64,000 nt of DNA from Streptomyces sp. A1136 (GTDB lineage: Bacteria > Actinomycetota > Actinomycetes > Streptomycetales > Streptomycetaceae). The stretch is taken from positions 124,001-188,000 of the forward strand of contig NZ_SSBJ01000008.1 of NCBI RefSeq assembly GCF_004795055.1. Direction: 5' to 3'. Each line of letters begins with the position of its first letter. Positions within the stretch are counted from its first letter, which is position 1. Positions 25,964 through 35,433 of the stretch are shown in pieces. The notes below the pieces were generated by a model. That model searched no databases. It saw nothing but the letters and a program-made list of their open reading frames with translations, and was not told the origin of the DNA. Both the position numbers and the translations under genes were made by a program.

Positions 25964-28900
25964 CTACGGCGTGAAGGTCCACCGTTGGGCCGGTGTGCCG
26001 GCGCAGGCGACTCGGGTGAGGCGGGTGCCGTCGGCGGTCGCCGACCCCTGGGGTGTCAGGCATTGGCCGGCGTTGCGCAGGCTGCCGTCGGGTCCGGGCT
26101 GCCAGTTCTGGCCGGCGGCCGTGCCGCAGGGTTGCACGGTGACGGCCGCCGCGTTGGTGGCGTCCAGACACACGCCGCCGAGGCCGGTGAGCCGGCCGTC
26201 GCTCCGCAGGGTCCAGCGTTGGTTGGGGCCGCCGTGGCAGGTGTAGAGGGTGGGTTCGGTGCCGGGAGTGGTGCTGCTGTGCGGCAGGTCGGCGCATGAG
26301 GTGGACGCGGAGTTGACGAGGGTGGCGTCCTCCGGGAGGGGCGCCGCCCGTCCGGTGGCGGTGAGTTCGGCCGCACTGGTCCACGGTCCTCGGCCGCCCG
26401 CCTCGCCCAGGGCGCGCAGGCGCAGGTAGCGGCCCGTCCTCGCGGGCAGGGTGATCCGTTTCTCCGCCGCGGTGTCGGCGAAGGTCCCGGTGGCCACCGG
26501 TGCGCCCCAGTCGGTGGTGGTGTCGGACAGGTAGACCTCGTAGGAGCCGATCCGCCCGTTGACCCCGCCGTCCTGTCGGGGCAGGTAGCCCAGGCCGTCG
26601 ACGGTGTAGCGGGCGCCGAGGTCGATCCGCAGGTCGTGCGGCAGTGGCGCGGCGGTGCCGGAGGACCACGCCGTGTGCCACATCGTGGACGGGTCGCCGT
26701 CGAAGGCGTTCACGGCGGCCCCGTTCTCGGCGGCGCTCTCCTGGCTGTCGGCGGAGACCAGGCTCCAGGACGACCGCGGCAGGGGGGTGGAGCCGGTCGG
26801 GACGGCGCCCGCCTCGGGGAGGCGCACCCCGGAGGCCGTGACGCTGAAGGCGCCGTGTCGGGTACCGGTCTTGACCCACAGGACACCCGACCGGTCGGCC
26901 GGGTCGAAGAACCATCCGGTGGTGGCGGCGTCGTACGCGCTCTTGGAGGCGAGCGGGGCGAGCGCGGCGCCGTCCACGGTGAGAGCGGAGGGCGCGGAGG
27001 CGACGTGCAGGGTGAACTCGTATCCGCGCGAGGCAGGTTGGCCCGCGTAGCTTCCGACGGGCGCGCCCACGGAGACGGTGACGGCGCCCGTACCGGCGGT
27101 GGGGGCGCTGACGTCCACCTGTTGGCGGGCGGACGCGCCCGACTCGTACGCGCGGGTGCGACCGTCGTCCTCGTAGAGGCTGAACGAGGAGTGCCCGCGC
27201 GGGTGGATGTCGTAGGTGAGGGTGGAGACGGGCTTCTCGCCGGTGTAGTTCATCTGCGGCCACATCGGCACGATCGCGCCGCCCTTCACGAAGAGCGGCA
27301 GCGTGTCGAGGGGCGCCTGGTAGCCGTTGAGCCAGCCGGGGCCGGAGTAGGTCGTGCCGGTCCAGTAGTCGGTCCAGGTGCCGGCGGGGAGGTAGATGCC
27401 GTCGCGTACGGAGGTGTGGGAGACGACGGGTGCGACGAGGAAGGAGTCGCCCGCCATGAACTGGCCGCTGGTGAGGTTGCCGCGGGCCACCGGGTCGTCC
27501 GGGTACTCCAGGACCATCGCGCGGGTGCTGGGCACGCCGGTGTCGTGCGCGACGCGGCTCATCGTGTACAGGTACGGCATCAGCCGCATCTTGAGCCGGA
27601 GGTATGTGCGGTTGACGGACAGGTAGGGCTCGGCGAACCGCCAGGGCTGCTTGTCCTGGTATCCGGCGGCCGGGTTGGTCGCGCCCCAGCCGGACATGGT
27701 CATGAACGCCGGGGTGAAGGACTTCCACTGGAGGTCCCGGACGTAGGTCTCGGGGCTGCCGCCGAAGATGCCGTCGACGTCACCGGAGGCGTAGTTGAGG
27801 CCGGACAGGCCGGCGCCCGCGATGGCGGGGACGTGCCAGCGCATGTCGTCCCAGGTGCCGTTGGTGTCGCCGGTCCAGACGACGGCGTTGCGCTGGGTGC
27901 CGGCCCAGCCGTCCACGGTCCAGACGTAGCGACGGGCGTCGGAGTTCTTCTCGATGCCCTCGACGGCCTGCCGGACACCGGTGAAGGCGCTCTTGTACCC
28001 GCCGCCGATCCAGGCGACGTCCGTCTTCACGCCCCGGGTGCCGGCCGTGCCGACCTCGGTCGCGATGTCGCCGAGTCCGGTGGAGGTCCACAGGCCGGTC
28101 TGGAAGCCCTTGGCCTTGAGGGCGTCGACGGTGGACTTCAGGGGCGCGGTGTAGCCGCAGCCGTAGCCGTCGTTGGGCAGGAACCAGCCCGAGGGCATGT
28201 CGGCGGCGCGGGCGTCGGCGGCGTAGCCGACCACGTCCGGGGTGGTCTGGTGGCGCGGGCGGTCGTGGTCGCCCTGGTAGTCGGGGTTGGAGGCGTTGAA
28301 GCAATCGGCGTTGCCCAGTTCGAAGCCCCACATCGGGGCCAGGAAGGGTTTCCCGCTGACGTCGGTGTAGGCGTCGAGGACCGACTTGAGGGAGTAACCG
28401 GTGAAGTACCAGGCGTCGAAGCGCTTCTCGTCGTGGGTGAGGGTGGTGGGCGCGTTGAACCCGTACGAGCCCGGGGCCCAGGTGTTGCGCATGACGCCGT
28501 AGCCGTTGGTGGACATGTAGAAGGGGGCCGGGCTGGCGTTGTCGTTCTCGCGCCACTTGTTGTCGACGGCCACGGGGACGGTCTTGCCGCGCAGGGCCCA
28601 TTCCCCGAGGCGCAGGCCGGTCCCGTAGAACTGCTCGTCGGCGCCTCGGGCGAGGTACTGGGTGGTCTGGGTGCCGGTCCAGGAGGTGGGCCGGGTCTCC
28701 TGCCAGACGAGGGTGGCGTTGTCGGCCCGGTAGACGGAGAACCGCAGGGGCGTCTTGTCGACGCGTATGGAGAGGGCTCCGGTGTTGATCCGGTAGTAGC
28801 CGCCCGCGTCGGTGGATGTGGCGTCGACGGGGCCGAAGTCGGTGGTGGGGGCGAGGTCGGTGCCGGCCGGGTCCTGGGTGAAGGCCCCGTCGGGCGAGAG

Positions 28901-29191
28901 CCACAGCCGGAAGATGTCGGCGCGGGCGACGACCACGCGGGCCTTGGCACCGGAGGAGGTGGTCACGGTGAAGGTGTTGCCGGACCGGGTGAGGCCGGTG
29001 GCGTCGCCCGCCGTGGTGGGGGCCGGGGCCGCGTCGGCCGGTGGGGCCGCGGGGCCGGCGGCGGCCAGCCCTACCACGGCGAGGAATCCGGCGAGCAGGG
29101 CGGCGCCGGGTATGCGGCGGCGCGTGCCGGCCCGGCGTCTCGCGGGGGTGCGGGTGGGGAGGGAACGGACGCGCCTCAGGGTCAGTGTCAT
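25964..29191 (-). CDS. secreted GH31 alpha-glycosidase with discoidin and ricin-type modules
   Basis: A 1075-residue secreted enzyme. Residues 1-54 are a signal peptide with twin arginines. Residues about 60-780 are a GH31 catalytic unit: the likely nucleophile is D391 in GVKTDVAWIGGGY and the likely acid/base is D442 in WTGDTNGTWDDM. Residues about 800-940 are a discoidin/CBM32-like module (WSLVSADSQESAAENGAAVNAFDG). Residues about 945-1075 are a ricin-B-type lectin (NQRWTLRSDGRLTGLGGVCLD). GH31 enzymes release alpha-linked glucose, xylose or galactose; the substrate cannot be told. ATG 29191 follows AGGAGCTGCCCC. An inverted repeat lies about 110 bases upstream. Confidence 0.93.
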   Translation of the reverse strand: MTLTLRRVRSLPTRTPARRRAGTRRRIPGAALLAGFLAVVGLAAAGPAAPPADAAPAPTTAGDATGLTRSGNTFTVTTSSGAKARVVVARADIFRLWLSPDGAFTQDPAGTDLAPTTDFGPVDATSTDAGGYYRINTGALSIRVDKTPLRFSVYRADNATLVWQETRPTSWTGTQTTQYLARGADEQFYGTGLRLGEWALRGKTVPVAVDNKWRENDNASPAPFYMSTNGYGVMRNTWAPGSYGFNAPTTLTHDEKRFDAWYFTGYSLKSVLDAYTDVSGKPFLAPMWGFELGNADCFNASNPDYQGDHDRPRHQTTPDVVGYAADARAADMPSGWFLPNDGYGCGYTAPLKSTVDALKAKGFQTGLWTSTGLGDIATEVGTAGTRGVKTDVAWIGGGYKSAFTGVRQAVEGIEKNSDARRYVWTVDGWAGTQRNAVVWTGDTNGTWDDMRWHVPAIAGAGLSGLNYASGDVDGIFGGSPETYVRDLQWKSFTPAFMTMSGWGATNPAAGYQDKQPWRFAEPYLSVNRTYLRLKMRLMPYLYTMSRVAHDTGVPSTRAMVLEYPDDPVARGNLTSGQFMAGDSFLVAPVVSHTSVRDGIYLPAGTWTDYWTGTTYSGPGWLNGYQAPLDTLPLFVKGGAIVPMWPQMNYTGEKPVSTLTYDIHPRGHSSFSLYEDDGRTRAYESGASARQQVDVSAPTAGTGAVTVSVGAPVGSYAGQPASRGYEFTLHVASAPSALTVDGAALAPLASKSAYDAATTGWFFDPADRSGVLWVKTGTRHGAFSVTASGVRLPEAGAVPTGSTPLPRSSWSLVSADSQESAAENGAAVNAFDGDPSTMWHTAWSSGTAAPLPHDLRIDLGARYTVDGLGYLPRQDGGVNGRIGSYEVYLSDTTTDWGAPVATGTFADTAAEKRITLPARTGRYLRLRALGEAGGRGPWTSAAELTATGRAAPLPEDATLVNSASTSCADLPHSSTTPGTEPTLYTCHGGPNQRWTLRSDGRLTGLGGVCLDATNAAAVTVQPCGTAAGQNWQPGPDGSLRNAGQCLTPQGSATADGTRLTRVACAGTPAQRWTFTP

Positions 29192-29300
29192 GGGGCAGCT
29201 CCTCGTGCGGTCCGGGTCACGGACTCACCGCTTTGGCATGCGCCTGGCAACAGCACAGCCAAGATAGCGGCTCACGGGCTCGCCATGAAGAAAGATGCTT

Positions 29301-29326
29301 GAAATTGCGCTCTACCACGCAACTTC
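29301..29326. promoter_or_regulatory. inverted repeat upstream of the GH31 gene
   Basis: GAAATTGCG (29301-29309) and CGCAACTTC (29318-29326) form a 9-bp inverted repeat with one mismatch and an 8-base spacer. It is in the promoter region of the GH31 gene, the position expected of a LacI- or other sugar-responsive operator. It also follows the stop of the PP2C gene, so a terminator function cannot be excluded. Confidence 0.4.
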
Positions 29327-29346
29327 GCGCACGAAGGGGCGCGGCC

Positions 29347-30468
29347 TCAGACCTCGTCGAGACGCTCGATGGCGACCAGCGCCGCGTCGTCCCCCAGTCG
29401 ACCACCCGGAGAGTGCCGGAGCAGGTCCGCGCACAGGTGGCGCAGCAGGTCCTCCGGGCCCTCGCCCGGCCACGCGGCGGCCCGCTCGGTCAGCGGGTAG
29501 AAGGCGCCGGACGCGTCCCGTGCCTCGATGACCCCGTCCGTGTACAGAAGCACCACGTCGCCCGGTTCGAAGGGGAACGACTGCGGGGTGAAGCCGCCCG
29601 GCACGAGGCCCGAAAGCCCCAGCGGCGGTGCGGGGTGGTCCACTTGGAGCGGGACGGCCCGGCCGTCGCGCAGCAACAGCGGCGGGGGGTGACCGCAGCT
29701 GACGACCCGCAGGATCGTCTCGGCGTCCGGGATGTCGACCACGGCGGCGGTGGTGAACCCCTCCCCCGGCGGCCGGCCCGCGTCGTCTCGCGTCTCGTCG
29801 TCCACGTCCGCGGCGACCGCGCCGTCGAGGTAGGCGACCAGTTCGGGCAGACCCGCCTTGCGGTGTGCGGCCGATCGGAAGGCGCCGAGGACGATCGCCG
29901 CCTCCCCGACCGCCTCCAGGCCCTTGCCCCGGACGTCCCCGATGAGCAGCCGGGTGCCGTCGTCCGTGCGGGTCGCGGCGTAGAAGTCACCGCCGATCCG
30001 GGCCTCGGCCTCGGCCGCCAGGTAGACCGAGGCCAGCCGCAGGGGCCCCAGACGCTCCCGCAGCGGCCGCAGCAGGACCTGCTGCGCGGTCTCGGCCACC
30101 GAGCGGAGTTGGGTGAGCTGTGCCTCGTGCACCTCCCGCAGATGCGCGAAGAAGGTGACGAACACCGAGATCAGCACGAGCGCGACGATCTGGAAGGCGT
30201 GGTTCAGGTCGGTGACGGTGGTCCTGGCGACGGCCACCGCCACCTGCGCCGCCACCGCCACCGCACCGATGAACGCGGTCGCCCGGGGCCCCGCGAACGA
30301 GGCGGTGACGGCCGGGGCGGCGGCCAGGAAGGGGCCGAGGTGGACGTCGGGCGGCGCGAGCACGTCGACGGTGGTGACGATCGCGATCAGCCCCAGGGGA
30401 ACGGACAACATCGCCACGCGCGCTTCCGGGTACCGGCGAGTCCCTCCGTGCTGCGGGCGTAGGTCCAT
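29347..30468 (-). CDS. membrane-anchored PP2C (SpoIIE-type) serine phosphatase
   Basis: A 373-residue protein. Residues about 18-115 hold three to four hydrophobic helices, then a PP2C/SpoIIE domain with EARIGGDFYAATRTDDG, IGDVRGKGLEA, VVSCGHPPPLLL, LLYTDGVIEAR and LGDDAALVAI, which include the metal-binding acids. These phosphatases dephosphorylate anti-anti-sigma factors and so switch partner sigma factors on. ATG 30468 follows GCAGGAGTC. It might act on the SigB/F-family sigma pathway, but no anti-sigma gene is in the window. Confidence 0.92.
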   Translation of the reverse strand: MDLRPQHGGTRRYPEARVAMLSVPLGLIAIVTTVDVLAPPDVHLGPFLAAAPAVTASFAGPRATAFIGAVAVAAQVAVAVARTTVTDLNHAFQIVALVLISVFVTFFAHLREVHEAQLTQLRSVAETAQQVLLRPLRERLGPLRLASVYLAAEAEARIGGDFYAATRTDDGTRLLIGDVRGKGLEAVGEAAIVLGAFRSAAHRKAGLPELVAYLDGAVAADVDDETRDDAGRPPGEGFTTAAVVDIPDAETILRVVSCGHPPPLLLRDGRAVPLQVDHPAPPLGLSGLVPGGFTPQSFPFEPGDVVLLYTDGVIEARDASGAFYPLTERAAAWPGEGPEDLLRHLCADLLRHSPGGRLGDDAALVAIERLDEV

Positions 30469-30600
30469 GACTCCTGCATACACCCGGGCCGCTCCTTCCC
30501 GGCGCAGGGGCGCGCACGCGGCCGAGCGGTACCCGCCCCGCCCTGCCGGGCACGGCGGCGCGACCCCCGGCGGCGAACCGGCCACCGGCGGGTGGTGGGG

Positions 30601-30834
30601 TCAGATGTCGAGCGTCGTCCCGGGGGCGACGACCAGGAGCGGTGGGGACGGTGTGGCCTGCCGGTGGCCGCAGGGATCGAAGACGAGGACGAGGGGCTCC
30701 CCGGGCCGCCCGCGCCAGGAGATCCGTTCCGCGCGACCGGCGCACACCGGACAGCGCGGCAGCGGGGCGGGGCGGGCCCCGGCGGCCCCGGGCGCCACCC
30801 GGAGCGTCGGCGGCGGGGTGTGCGGGTCGGGCAT
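30601..30834 (-). CDS. small hypothetical protein with CxxC and CGH motifs
   Basis: A 77-residue protein, with LPRCPVCAGRAERISWRG and VFDPCGHRQA, cysteines arranged like a zinc-binding knuckle. The ATG at 30834 has GGGAGTGGCC upstream. It is GC-rich and short, so coding is less certain than for its neighbours. It lies between the phosphatase and the response regulator on the same strand. Confidence 0.5.
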   Translation of the reverse strand: MPDPHTPPPTLRVAPGAAGARPAPLPRCPVCAGRAERISWRGRPGEPLVLVFDPCGHRQATPSPPLLVVAPGTTLDI

Positions 30835-30944
30835 GGCCACTCCCTGGTCCGGCGGTGGTGCTGCTGGCACTGTGTCATGCGCGGCCGTCGTACGCACGGG
30901 CGATCCGCCCGGTGCGCCGGCAGGTCACCACACCGCTCGCGGAC

Positions 30945-31637
30945 TCACGCGCCGGCCCGGGCTTCGGGCGCCCCGCCCTCGACCGCGACCAGACCCGACT
31001 CGTAGGCCGCGATGACCGCCTGGGCGCGGTCGCGGACGCCCAGCTTGCCGAACACACCGGTGAGGTGGTTCTTCACCGTGGAGACGCTGATGTCCAGTTC
31101 CCCGGCGATCCGGGCGTTGTCGAGGCCCCCGGCGAGCAACCGCCAGATCTCCAGCTCGCGCGGGGTCAGACCGTCCCGCCCCGCCGGGACGCACACGGAC
31201 CGCGGGGAAGGGGCGGGGGTGCGGACGTAGGTGGAGATGAGCCGGGTGAGCAGCCGCGGGGCGACGGCCGCCTCGCCCGCGTGCACGGTGCGGACGGCCG
31301 TGATCAGTTCCTCCGGGGAGACGTCCTTGGGGAGGAAGCCGTACGCTCCCGCGCGCAGGGCGCCGACCACGTACTCGTCCATGTCGAAGGTGCTGAGGGC
31401 CAGTACCCGGGACCCGGGCGCGGTGCGGGCCAGTTCGGCGGTGGCCGCGACTCCGTCGAGCACCGGCATCCGGATGTCCATCACCACCACGTCGGGCGCC
31501 AGTACGCGTACGAGGGCCACCGCCTCGGTCCCGTCCCCGGCCTCGCCGACGACCTCGACGTCCGGCTCGGGCGCCATGATCAGCGTCAGGCCGCGCCGGA
31601 CGAGCGGCTGGTCGTCCGCGATGAGCACCCGGATCAT
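30945..31637 (-). CDS. NarL/LuxR-family response regulator
   Basis: A 230-residue response regulator. RVLIADDQPLVRRGLTLI and VVVMDIRMPVLDG give the acidic pocket and phospho-acceptor Asp in the receiver; the C-terminal GLTPRELEIWRLLAGGL...VSTVKNHLTGVFGKL is a LuxR-type DNA-binding domain. It follows the sensor kinase gene by 43 bases and is its cognate partner. Start ATG at 31637. Confidence 0.95.
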   Translation of the reverse strand: MIRVLIADDQPLVRRGLTLIMAPEPDVEVVGEAGDGTEAVALVRVLAPDVVVMDIRMPVLDGVAATAELARTAPGSRVLALSTFDMDEYVVGALRAGAYGFLPKDVSPEELITAVRTVHAGEAAVAPRLLTRLISTYVRTPAPSPRSVCVPAGRDGLTPRELEIWRLLAGGLDNARIAGELDISVSTVKNHLTGVFGKLGVRDRAQAVIAAYESGLVAVEGGAPEARAGA

Positions 31638-31680
31638 GTGTGGCCCCCTTCCCGTACCGGGCCGGTGCCCGCCACGCCGG

Positions 31681-32877
31681 TCAAGACGCCGGCAGGACGG
31701 CCGCCACCCGGAAACCTCCGCCGTCGAGCGGCGCGGCCTCCAGGGTGCCGCCCTGGAGGGCGACCCGTTCACGCATTCCCAGCAGACCGTACCCGGAGCC
31801 GGGTGCCGCTGGTGAGGGCGTCGGGTGCGCGGGCGCGCGTGCGGGCGACGGGCCGTCCGCCGGGCCGCCGGGACCGTCGTCGGACACCTCCACGAGGACG
31901 TGGTCGGGGCGGTAGCTCAGCCGTACGTCGGCCTTCGCCCGGCCCGCGTGCCTGCGGGTGTTGGTCAACGCCTCCTGCACGATCCGGAACACGGTCAGGC
32001 CCACGCTCGGCGGCAGCGGCCGGACGGGACCGTCGACGGTGAACGCGGTCTCCGTCCCGGCGAGCCGTGCTTCGGTCACGATGCGGTCGAGGTCCGCGGT
32101 TCCGGGCTGGGGGGCCGGCGGGGCGATCTCCGGGTCCTCGCCCGCCCTCAGGACGCGCAGGAGTTGGCGCATCTCGCCCAGTGCCGTCCGGCCCGACTGC
32201 TCCAGGACGACGAGGGCCTCACGGGCCGCCTCCGGGTCGTGGGCCAGGTTGGCCCTCGCCCCACCGGCCATCAGCTGCATGGTGGTGATGTGGTGGGCCA
32301 CGATGTCGTGGAGCTCCCGGGCGATCCGGCGGCGTTCCCCGGCCACCGCCCGGTCGGCCAGCAGCACGCGTCTCGCCTCCCCCTCGCGCTGCCGGCGGCC
32401 CATCGACAGGCCGGCGCCGATACTCAGGGCCGCGGCCAGGGCGGTGTTGAGCGCGCCCCATCCGGCGGCGGTCCAACTCTCGGTCCGGGCGAGGAGCGGC
32501 ATCACCACGGTCAGGGCGGCGGCCCCCGCGACGGTTCGGGGGCCGCTCAGCCTGCCGACCGAGTACAGGGCCACGGCGAGGGCGGCCGTGAAGTGCTGGG
32601 GCAGCGGGGCGGTGAGTTCCATGGCGACGTCGAGTACCACGACCGCGACGACCACGGGACCCGGATGACGCCGCCGGGCGAGCAGGCAGAGCGCGGCGAG
32701 CACGAGGAGGGCGAAGCCGGGAACGCGCAGGGCCGCCCCGTCGATCGTGGCGGAGGCCGAGTAGCCCAACACGTCCACCGCGGCGGCGCCGACGACCACG
32801 AGCGCGTCGTTGCGGGTCCAGGCGAAGGACCCGGTCCCTTTCGGGGTACGCGGGCCACCCCCAAGGCGTGTCGGCAT
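31681..32877 (-). CDS. NarL-type sensor histidine kinase
   Basis: A 398-residue membrane kinase. Four to five N-terminal hydrophobic helices (to about residue 160) precede a HisKA_3 dimerisation domain with phospho-acceptor H190 in ARELHDIVAHHITTM, and a GHKL ATPase domain ending GYGLLGMRERVALQGG. It phosphorylates the response regulator encoded downstream. Divergent from the MMPL transporter (255 bases between), so it may control it. The signal is unknown; the sensor part has no recognisable extracytoplasmic domain. Confidence 0.93.
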   Translation of the reverse strand: MPTRLGGGPRTPKGTGSFAWTRNDALVVVGAAAVDVLGYSASATIDGAALRVPGFALLVLAALCLLARRRHPGPVVVAVVVLDVAMELTAPLPQHFTAALAVALYSVGRLSGPRTVAGAAALTVVMPLLARTESWTAAGWGALNTALAAALSIGAGLSMGRRQREGEARRVLLADRAVAGERRRIARELHDIVAHHITTMQLMAGGARANLAHDPEAAREALVVLEQSGRTALGEMRQLLRVLRAGEDPEIAPPAPQPGTADLDRIVTEARLAGTETAFTVDGPVRPLPPSVGLTVFRIVQEALTNTRRHAGRAKADVRLSYRPDHVLVEVSDDGPGGPADGPSPARAPAHPTPSPAAPGSGYGLLGMRERVALQGGTLEAAPLDGGGFRVAAVLPAS

Positions 32878-33132
32878 CCTGCCCGGCCCTCCCCCTCATC
32901 GACGCGCGCCGGCCGATCGGTACCGGTCGCGCTCCTTCGCTCCGGACCCATTCTCTCGCGCACGGCGCCCTCCCCCGCCGTACCCGGGGAGGAGCCGGAC
33001 CCGGGACTCCGGTCCCGGTCGGCGGCGCGGGCCCGGCCCCGGTCCCGGGTGCGGACTCCTCCCCCGTCCCGACGTTTCCCGGCGCGTGCGGTGATGGGCT
33101 GATGGGCGACCGGGGACCACCGGTCCGGTGAC

Positions 33133-35343
33133 GTGATGGAGGACCCTTTGATCCGCGCCCTGACCGGCTTCGCCACCCGAAGTCCATGGAAGGTCATCGT
33201 CGTCTGGGCGGTATTGGGCATCGCCCTGGCCGTGCTGGGCCAGGCGTTCGCCCCCCGCGCCACCGAGGCGAACACCGGCGAGTTCCTGCCCGCCGGGTAC
33301 GACTCCGCCGCGGCCCTGCGGGTCGCCGAGCGGCACTTCGGGACCAGGCCCGACGCCAATCCGCTGACGCTGGTCGTGGCCCGCTCCGACGGCGGCGCGC
33401 TGACGGCCCAGGACGAACGACGGATCGACGCCGAGGCCGCGGAAGTGGCGCGGCGCCGGGTGGCGATGCCCAAGACCGAGGACTCGGCGCCGTTCGGCCG
33501 GGACTACTCCCAACGTCCGCGGCTCAGCCCGGTCATGACGGCGCCGGACCGCTGCTTCCGGCTGCTGGCGGTGGAGTTGACGGGAAACCCGACCGATCCG
33601 GGCATGCAGGACCTGTACCGGGCCTTCCGGGACGCGACCCGCGCCGAGTTCGCCGGGGAGGGCCTGCGCGTCGGGTTCGCGGGCGCGCTGCCCGAGTCCG
33701 TGGACAGCGCCGACGACGGGAAGACCCGGTCGACGGTGGTGGGCGCGCTGGTGCTCGGCGTGATCGTGCTGCTGCACCTCCTGGTGTTCCGCAGCGTCAT
33801 GGCGGCCGTGATCCCGCTGGTGGCGGTGAGCGTCGTCGGCGGCGCCGCGACGGGCGTGGTGGTCGGCGCCGCGCTGCTGACGGGGGTGCGGCTGGACACG
33901 TCGACACCGCAACTGATCGGCGTGGTGCTGCTGGGCATCGGCATCGACTACTTCCTCTTCCTGCTGTTCCGCTTCCGCGAACAACTGCGGGCGCGGCCCG
34001 GGCAGAGCGGCCGGGAGGCGGCGGCCGAGGTGGCGGGCCGTGTGGGTACTGCGGTCACCTGCGCGGCGTTGACCATCGTCGCCGCCTTCTCGACCCTCGG
34101 GGTCGCCACCTTCGGGCAGTTCCGGGTGCTCGGTCCGGCGGTCGCGGTGTCCGTCCTGGTGATGCTGCTGGGCAGCCTGACGCTGATGCCGGCCCTCCTC
34201 GCGGTCGCCGGGCGCAGGATGTTCTGGCCCTCGCGCCCCTGGGAGCGGGAACCCCGTCCGGGCGTGGCCGCCCGGACGGGCGAGTGGATCGCGCGGCGCC
34301 CGGCGGCGGCGGCGATCGCCTCGGTGGCCCTGCTCGGGGCACTGGCCGCCGGTCTGGTGGGGATACGGATGGACTACGGCCAGGGCGGCCCGGACGGACC
34401 GCGCACGGCCGCGTCGGACACCGCCTCCGAGATCGCCCGCGCGTTGCCGGCCGGGGCCTCGGACCCGGCCGGGGTGTTCGTCACCGCCTCCGACGGGGGC
34501 ACGCTGACCACCGGGCGGCTGGACGGCCTGGCGCAGGCGCTCGCCCGGGTCCCCGGGGTGGGGCGGGTGGCCCCGGTGGTGCTGAGCGATGACCGCGAGG
34601 CGGCCCGCATCGATGTGCTCCTCACCGTCGACCAGCGGCGGCAGGAGGCCCGGGACCTGGTCGCGGGTCCGCTGCGGAAGGCGGTGGCCGAGCACCGGCC
34701 GGAGGGCACCGATGCCCACGTCGGCGGGACGGCTGCGGTCTTCTCCGACATCTCGGTCGCGGTGGACGAGGACCTGCGGGTGGTGTTCCCGGTGGCGGCG
34801 GTATTGATCGCGCTGATCCTGCTCCTGCTGCTGCGGAGCCTGCTCGCGCCGGTGGTCCTGATGCTGTCGGTGGGGCTGGGGTTCGCCGCCACGCTGGGCG
34901 CCGCCGCCCTGGTGTTCCAGCACGCGCTGGAGCGGCCGGGCGTGGACTTCACGCTGCCGCTGGTGCTGTTCCTGTTCGTGGTGGCGTTGGGCACCGACTA
35001 CAACATCCTGATCACCGACCGGATCCGGGAGGAGACGGAGCGACCCGGCCCGGTCCGCGCGGCGGTGGCCCGGGCGGTCCGGCACACGGCGCCCGCCATC
35101 GCGACGGCGGGGCTGGTACTGGCGATCTCCTTCGGGAGTCTGGCCGCGGGCCCCGGTTCCTCGACGCGGCAGATCGGCTTCGCGACGGGGCTCGGCATCC
35201 TGCTCTCCGCCTTCCTGCTGTCGATCGTGCTGGTGCCGGCGCTCGCCGCGCTGCTCGGGCGCTCCCTCTGGTGGCCGTCGCGGCCGCGCGACGCCGCCCG
35301 GCGGTCGCCGGCGCCCGAGCCCGAGCGGGCCATGGCCGGCTGA
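33133..35343 (+). CDS. MMPL-family (RND-like) membrane transporter
   Basis: A 736-residue transporter with two repeats, each of one helix, a large extracytoplasmic loop, and five helices. GVVLLGIGIDYFLFLLFRFREQL and VVALGTDYNILITDRIREE are the paired conserved GxxxDY motifs of MMPL proteins, which drive proton-coupled lipid or drug export. The GTG at 33133 is given; a TTG at 33148 with GGAGG five bases before it is equally plausible and would shorten the protein by five residues. Divergent from a two-component pair. A strong terminator follows. Confidence 0.93.
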   Translation: MMEDPLIRALTGFATRSPWKVIVVWAVLGIALAVLGQAFAPRATEANTGEFLPAGYDSAAALRVAERHFGTRPDANPLTLVVARSDGGALTAQDERRIDAEAAEVARRRVAMPKTEDSAPFGRDYSQRPRLSPVMTAPDRCFRLLAVELTGNPTDPGMQDLYRAFRDATRAEFAGEGLRVGFAGALPESVDSADDGKTRSTVVGALVLGVIVLLHLLVFRSVMAAVIPLVAVSVVGGAATGVVVGAALLTGVRLDTSTPQLIGVVLLGIGIDYFLFLLFRFREQLRARPGQSGREAAAEVAGRVGTAVTCAALTIVAAFSTLGVATFGQFRVLGPAVAVSVLVMLLGSLTLMPALLAVAGRRMFWPSRPWEREPRPGVAARTGEWIARRPAAAAIASVALLGALAAGLVGIRMDYGQGGPDGPRTAASDTASEIARALPAGASDPAGVFVTASDGGTLTTGRLDGLAQALARVPGVGRVAPVVLSDDREAARIDVLLTVDQRRQEARDLVAGPLRKAVAEHRPEGTDAHVGGTAAVFSDISVAVDEDLRVVFPVAAVLIALILLLLLRSLLAPVVLMLSVGLGFAATLGAAALVFQHALERPGVDFTLPLVLFLFVVALGTDYNILITDRIREETERPGPVRAAVARAVRHTAPAIATAGLVLAISFGSLAAGPGSSTRQIGFATGLGILLSAFLLSIVLVPALAALLGRSLWWPSRPRDAARRSPAPEPERAMAG

Positions 35344-35364
35344 GGCCGGGCCGCCGTCGCCGGA

Positions 35365-35402
35365 GCGCCGGTGCGCGAGGGACCGTCCTCGCGCACCGGC
35401 GC
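35365..35402. terminator. strong hairpin between convergent genes
   Basis: A perfect 16-bp inverted repeat (GCGCCGGTGCGCGAGG, 6-base loop GACCGT, CCTCGCGCACCGGCGC) lies between the converging MMPL gene (ends 35343) and the betaine transporter gene (ends 35434). A bidirectional terminator. Confidence 0.88.
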
Positions 35403-35433
35403 CCGTGTAGCGGCCCGTCGGCCGGGCGACCCG

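Noticed and set aside
26636..29302. An 888-codon open frame on the plus strand opposite the GH31 gene
   Set aside because: It mirrors the codon positions of the GH31 gene, is dominated by Gly/Val/Ala/Arg, and has no family motif. High-GC DNA gives long antisense frames.
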